Of a stretch of DNA of 44,131 bases, positions 41,036 through 44,131 are shown one piece after another. Every line of letters starts with the position of its first letter. The first letter of the stretch is position 1. The position numbers and the translations under genes are program-made. The notes below the pieces were generated by a model, which saw only the letters and a list, made by a program, of their open reading frames with translations, was not told where the DNA came from and did not search any database. Origin of the DNA: Hyphomicrobiales bacterium (lineage in GTDB: Bacteria; Pseudomonadota; Alphaproteobacteria; Rhizobiales; Xanthobacteraceae); contig JAKFYI010000038.1 in the NCBI GenBank assembly GCA_021730985.1, positions 1 through 44,131 of the forward strand, given 5' to 3'.

Positions 41036-42684
41036 CCGCTGCCGTGCCGGTGCTGATCGTCGGCGGCGGGCCGGTCGGCCTGGCGCTGGCAGGCGATCTC
41101 GGCTGGCGCGGCGTTCCCTGCACACTGGTCGAGAAGACCGACGGCTCCATCGAGCAGCCCAAGATGGACCTGATCGGCGTCCGCACCATGGAGTTCTGCC
41201 GGCGCTGGGGCATCGCGGACTGGGTGCGCGACGCGCCCTACCCGCCCGGCTACCCGCAGGACTGCGTCTATCTCACAGGACTGAACGGCTACGAACTGGG
41301 GCGCGAGACGTTTCCAGGGCGCGGCTTCGAGCCCTGCCCGCCGGAAAGTCCGCAGAAGCGCGAGCGCGTCCCGCAGGATATGTTCGATCCGATCCTGTCG
41401 CGGTTCGCGCGTTCGTTTCCGTACGTCACGCTGCGCACCGGCACTGAACTGACGGCCTTCGAGCAACACGCCGATGGCGTCCGCGCCACGGTGAATGACG
41501 TCACCACTGGCCGGACCGAAACCATCGCCGCGCGGTACATGGTGGGAGCCGACGGCGGCGCCAGCATGGTGCGCGAGGGGCTCGGCATCGCGATGAGCGG
41601 CACGCCGGCGCTGACCTACACCACCAACGTGATGCTCCGCTGCAAGGACTTCCCCGCGCTGCACGACAAGGGCAAGGGCTACCGCTTCATCTTCATCGGC
41701 CCGGAGGGAGTCTGGCTGACGATCGTCGCGGTCAACGGCGGCGACCGCTTCCGCATGTCGATCGTGGGTTCGCCGCAGAAGGTCGAGCATGGCGAGGCGG
41801 ACATCCGCGCCGCTCTCAAGCGCGCGATGGGGCACGAGTTCGACTACGAAATTCTCTCGGTGATGCGCTGGGTGCGCCGCGAGCTGGTCGCCGACCGCTA
41901 CGGCACGGGCCGCGTCTTCATCGCAGGCGATGCCGCGCACCTGATGTCGCCGACCGGGGGCTTCGGCATGAACACCGGCATCGGCGATGCCGCCGATCTG
42001 GGCTGGAAGCTCGAAGCCGCGCTGAACGGCTGGGGCGGCGACGGCCTGCTGCGCAGCTACGAGGCGGAACGGCGGCCGGTGGGGCTTCGCAACGTCGAGG
42101 AAGCGAGCCGCAACTTGCGCCGCATGCTGTCCACCCGCGAGCGGCTGCCGGGGCCTGAGATTTTCCAGCCCGGTGCCGCCAGCGACGCGGCGCGCAAGGA
42201 CTATGGCGACTGGCTTGCCGCGGTGATGCGGCACGAATGGTTCGCCAACGGAGTCATGCTGGGCTACCGCTACGACCACTCGCTGATCGTCGTGCCCGAC
42301 GGCACGGCTGCGCCGCCTGACGTTCCGCATCCTTATGTTCAGACCGCTCGTCCTGGCGCCCGCGCGCCGCATGTGTGGCTTGCAGACGGACGCTCGACGC
42401 TGGACCTGTTCGGCCGCGGCTTCACGCTGCTGCGCCTCGGCGCCGACGCGCCGTCCGGCGAGCGGATCGTCCGCGCCGCTGCCGCGCGCAACATGCCGCT
42501 GCAAGTGGTATCGCTCGCCGAACCGCAGGTGCTCGACGCCTATCAGCGCCGCCTTGTGCTGGTGCGGCCCGACGGCCACGTCGCCTGGCGCGCCGACAGC
42601 GAACCAACCGATCCCGCCGCACTGATCGATATCGTGCGCGGCGAAACCATATCCGCCCTCCATCAACAGGAACCTGTGTCATGA
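41032..42684 (+). CDS. class A FAD-dependent aromatic hydroxylase (MhpA/PHBH-like)
   Basis: This 550-residue single-component flavin hydroxylase has the FAD-binding LIVGGGPVGLALAGDLG at residues 8-24, the ribityl-binding motif FIAGDAAHLMSPTGGFGMNT (D300) and a thioredoxin-like C-terminal domain (about 420-550), as in MhpA and phenol hydroxylases. It should use NAD(P)H and O2 to hydroxylate a phenolic substrate. The start overlaps the isocitrate-lyase-like gene and its stop overlaps the class II aldolase start (ATGA), a strong sign of one coupled operon. It is the clearest sign that the locus degrades an aromatic compound. Confidence 0.92.
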   Translation: MTAAVPVLIVGGGPVGLALAGDLGWRGVPCTLVEKTDGSIEQPKMDLIGVRTMEFCRRWGIADWVRDAPYPPGYPQDCVYLTGLNGYELGRETFPGRGFEPCPPESPQKRERVPQDMFDPILSRFARSFPYVTLRTGTELTAFEQHADGVRATVNDVTTGRTETIAARYMVGADGGASMVREGLGIAMSGTPALTYTTNVMLRCKDFPALHDKGKGYRFIFIGPEGVWLTIVAVNGGDRFRMSIVGSPQKVEHGEADIRAALKRAMGHEFDYEILSVMRWVRRELVADRYGTGRVFIAGDAAHLMSPTGGFGMNTGIGDAADLGWKLEAALNGWGGDGLLRSYEAERRPVGLRNVEEASRNLRRMLSTRERLPGPEIFQPGAASDAARKDYGDWLAAVMRHEWFANGVMLGYRYDHSLIVVPDGTAAPPDVPHPYVQTARPGARAPHVWLADGRSTLDLFGRGFTLLRLGADAPSGERIVRAAAARNMPLQVVSLAEPQVLDAYQRRLVLVRPDGHVAWRADSEPTDPAALIDIVRGETISALHQQEPVS

Positions 42685-43445
42685 CCGACAAGCTGCGCGA
42701 GAAGCTCATCAACGCCGGCCGCGTGCTTGTCGATGAGGGCCAGGGCGACTACGTCTGGGGTCACATCTCGGTGCGCCTGCCCGACAACCCCAACCGCTTC
42801 CTGATGAAGCCCGGCTGCGTCGGCGTCGAGGAGATGACGCCCGACAACATCATCACCGTCGATATCGAGGGCGAGAAGGTCGCGGGCGATTGGCCGCGCC
42901 ACAACGAGGTCTACATCCACTCCGAAGTGCTGCGCGCGCGGCCCGACGTGAACTGCGTGATCCACACGCATCCGGAGAACGTCGTGGCATTTTCCTCGCT
43001 CGGCAAGCCGCTCGCCGCCATCAGCAACGACGGCACCATGTTTTCCGGCGGCGTTCCGGTGTTCGCGGAGACCACCGACCTCATCACCGACCAGCCGCGC
43101 GGCAAGGCCGTGGCCAAGTGCCTCGGCAGCAGCGGCATTTTGATCCTGCGCAATCACGGGCTGGTCGCGGCGGGCAAGACCATCGAGGAAGCGGTGTTCC
43201 TCGCGGTCAAGCTGGAGAAGGCCTGCCGCATCCAGATGCTGGCGGAAATGGCGGGCGGCCCCAAGCTGTTCGTCAAGGAGGAGGAACTGGCCGCCAAGCG
43301 TGCGCGCACCAACCGCGGCGATTCCCAGGGCAACGCCTTCAGCTACATGGTGCGGCGCTGGCACCTGCGCTGCGGCTGCGAGGTGCCGGCCGAGTATCGC
43401 GCGTCGCTCGAGAACTTCGACCGCTCCGGATACAAAAAGGGCTGA
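42681..43445 (+). CDS. class II aldolase / adducin-fold protein
   Basis: The 254-residue protein has the zinc-binding VIHTHPENVVAF (HxH) and RNHGLVAAGKTI and an N-terminal QGDYVWGHISVRLPDNPNRF. WGHISVR takes the place of the G-N-x-S sugar-phosphate loop, so the substrate is probably a non-phosphorylated hydroxy or keto acid; some relatives decarboxylate or cleave such acids in aromatic pathways. The C-terminal extension (FVKEEELAAKRARTNRGDSQ onward) is longer than usual. It is last in the plus-strand operon, with ATGA overlap to the hydroxylase, and convergent with a Bug gene 4 bp away. It differs from the class II aldolase at 19562-20368 in the N-terminal loop. Confidence 0.87.
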   Translation: MTDKLREKLINAGRVLVDEGQGDYVWGHISVRLPDNPNRFLMKPGCVGVEEMTPDNIITVDIEGEKVAGDWPRHNEVYIHSEVLRARPDVNCVIHTHPENVVAFSSLGKPLAAISNDGTMFSGGVPVFAETTDLITDQPRGKAVAKCLGSSGILILRNHGLVAAGKTIEEAVFLAVKLEKACRIQMLAEMAGGPKLFVKEEELAAKRARTNRGDSQGNAFSYMVRRWHLRCGCEVPAEYRASLENFDRSGYKKG

Positions 43446-43449
43446 GCCG

Positions 43450-44131
43450 CTAGTCGATCTTCACGCCGACGTCGCGCACCAGCTTGCCGTACTTGTCGTG
43501 GTCGTGGCGCATCAAGGCGTCGAACTCGGCGGGCGGCAGCACCAGCGGCTCCAGCGCGCCGGTGACGTTGAGCTTTTTCAGAAGCTCCGGATCGGCCAGC
43601 GCCTTCTGTACCTCGTTGCGCAGCTTCAAGACGATCGGCCCCGGCGTCGCCGCGGGTGCATACAGCCCGAGCCAGATGGTGAGGTCGTAGCCCGGATAGA
43701 ACTCGCCGATGGTCGGCATGTCGGGAAACAGCGGCGAGCGCTTCTTGCCGGTGGTGGCGAGGCCGCGCAGCTTGTCCGCCTTGAGCAGGCCCGCGCTGGA
43801 GGCGCCCGCCAGCACCACCGCGGTCTCGCCCGCCACAGTCGCTGTGCCGGCCGGCGAGCCGCCGCGATACGGCACATGCAGCAGGTCGATGCCGGCCCGC
43901 TGCTTGAGCATCTCGATGCCGAGCTGATGCTGGCTGCCGTTGCCGCCCGACGCGTAGGGCAGCGGCGGCTTGGTCTTGCGCGCGTACTCGACAAACTCCG
44001 GCAGCGTCTTCGCCGGGATGCCCGGGTTGACCGCCAGGAAAAACTGGTTCGACGCCACGCTCGACACCGCGACCAGATCCTTCAGCGTGTCGAACGGCAT
44101 CTTCGGATAGACGTGCGGATTGATCGCGATC
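43450..44131 (-). CDS. Bug/TctC-family periplasmic solute-binding protein (5' end cut by window edge)
   Basis: At least 226 C-terminal residues are present and the frame stays open at the right edge, where it reads IAINPHVYPKMPFDTLKDLV. The segments FFLAVNPGIPAKTLPEFVEY and LPYASGGNGSQHQLGIEMLK are typical of the ligand-binding lobe of Bug proteins. It is convergent with the plus-strand catabolic operon and may bind the substrate of that pathway. The signal peptide lies outside the window. No TctAB membrane components are visible. Confidence 0.87.
   Translation of the reverse strand, partial: IAINPHVYPKMPFDTLKDLVAVSSVASNQFFLAVNPGIPAKTLPEFVEYARKTKPPLPYASGGNGSQHQLGIEMLKQRAGIDLLHVPYRGGSPAGTATVAGETAVVLAGASSAGLLKADKLRGLATTGKKRSPLFPDMPTIGEFYPGYDLTIWLGLYAPAATPGPIVLKLRNEVQKALADPELLKKLNVTGALEPLVLPPAEFDALMRHDHDKYGKLVRDVGVKID

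Noticed and set aside
40864..42666. 600-codon minus-strand frame opposite the class A hydroxylase
   Set aside because: Shadow of a gene with FAD motifs; no protein family recognised.

Overview
The window is about 44 kb of GC-rich DNA from an alphaproteobacterium of the order Hyphomicrobiales, most plausibly the Bradyrhizobium / Rhodopseudomonas / Xanthobacteraceae neighbourhood. This is inferred from the complete AapJQMP amino-acid ABC transporter, several orphan Bug/TctC binding proteins, a decayed TrpX/DUF534 transporter remnant, paired GT2/GT83 lipid glycosyltransferases, and short GC-rich palindromic repeats of the kind scattered through those genomes. No rRNA or CRISPR array was seen. 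One tRNA gene is present.

Layout. 1-335: start of an FAD subunit and its 2x[4Fe-4S] ferredoxin partner (minus strand). 412-1629: membrane diguanylate cyclase. 1865-6648: sulfur and amino-acid genes: a cysteine-synthase-like PLP enzyme, an AlaX-type tRNA editing protein, a mercaptopyruvate sulfurtransferase, a Bug binding protein on the opposite strand, and a persulfide dioxygenase-rhodanese fusion. 6754-13297: a Bug protein, the AapJQMP transporter and a cystathionine beta-lyase. 13300-19439: a compact minus-strand envelope operon with two ArnT-like GT83 transferases, two DPM1-like GT2 enzymes, an LpxE-like PAP2 phosphatase and a LAB-N membrane protein. 19562-21710: class II aldolase, Bug protein and NIPSNAP protein. 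21808-29253: the pbpC / alpha-2-macroglobulin pair, with a 115-bp palindromic repeat translated into the start of pbpC.

29601-33378: tRNA-Arg(TCT) followed by a 3.7-kb segment bounded by a perfect 46-bp copy of the tRNA 3' end. The identity begins at the first base of the anticodon loop. The segment has no integrase. It carries a secreted lectin-like protein, the TrpX remnant and an NTF2-like/flavin monooxygenase fusion, and looks like an island remnant or a non-autonomous insertion. Just beyond it, on the minus strand and with its own terminator, is a three-part signalling protein (helical repeats, SLOG-like nucleotide-binding region, class III nucleotide cyclase) whose cyclase active site is altered. 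This is the best candidate in the window for uncharacterised biology.

35375-44131: a divergent catabolic locus of unknown substrate. On the minus strand are a cupin, an HsaA-like flavin hydroxylase, a fumarylacetoacetase-family hydrolase and a binding-protein-like protein. On the plus strand are an MDR quinone oxidoreductase, an isocitrate-lyase-superfamily enzyme, a class A flavin hydroxylase and a class II aldolase. A Bug protein runs off the right edge. The set suggests oxidation, ring or chain cleavage and decarboxylation of an aromatic or cyclic acid.
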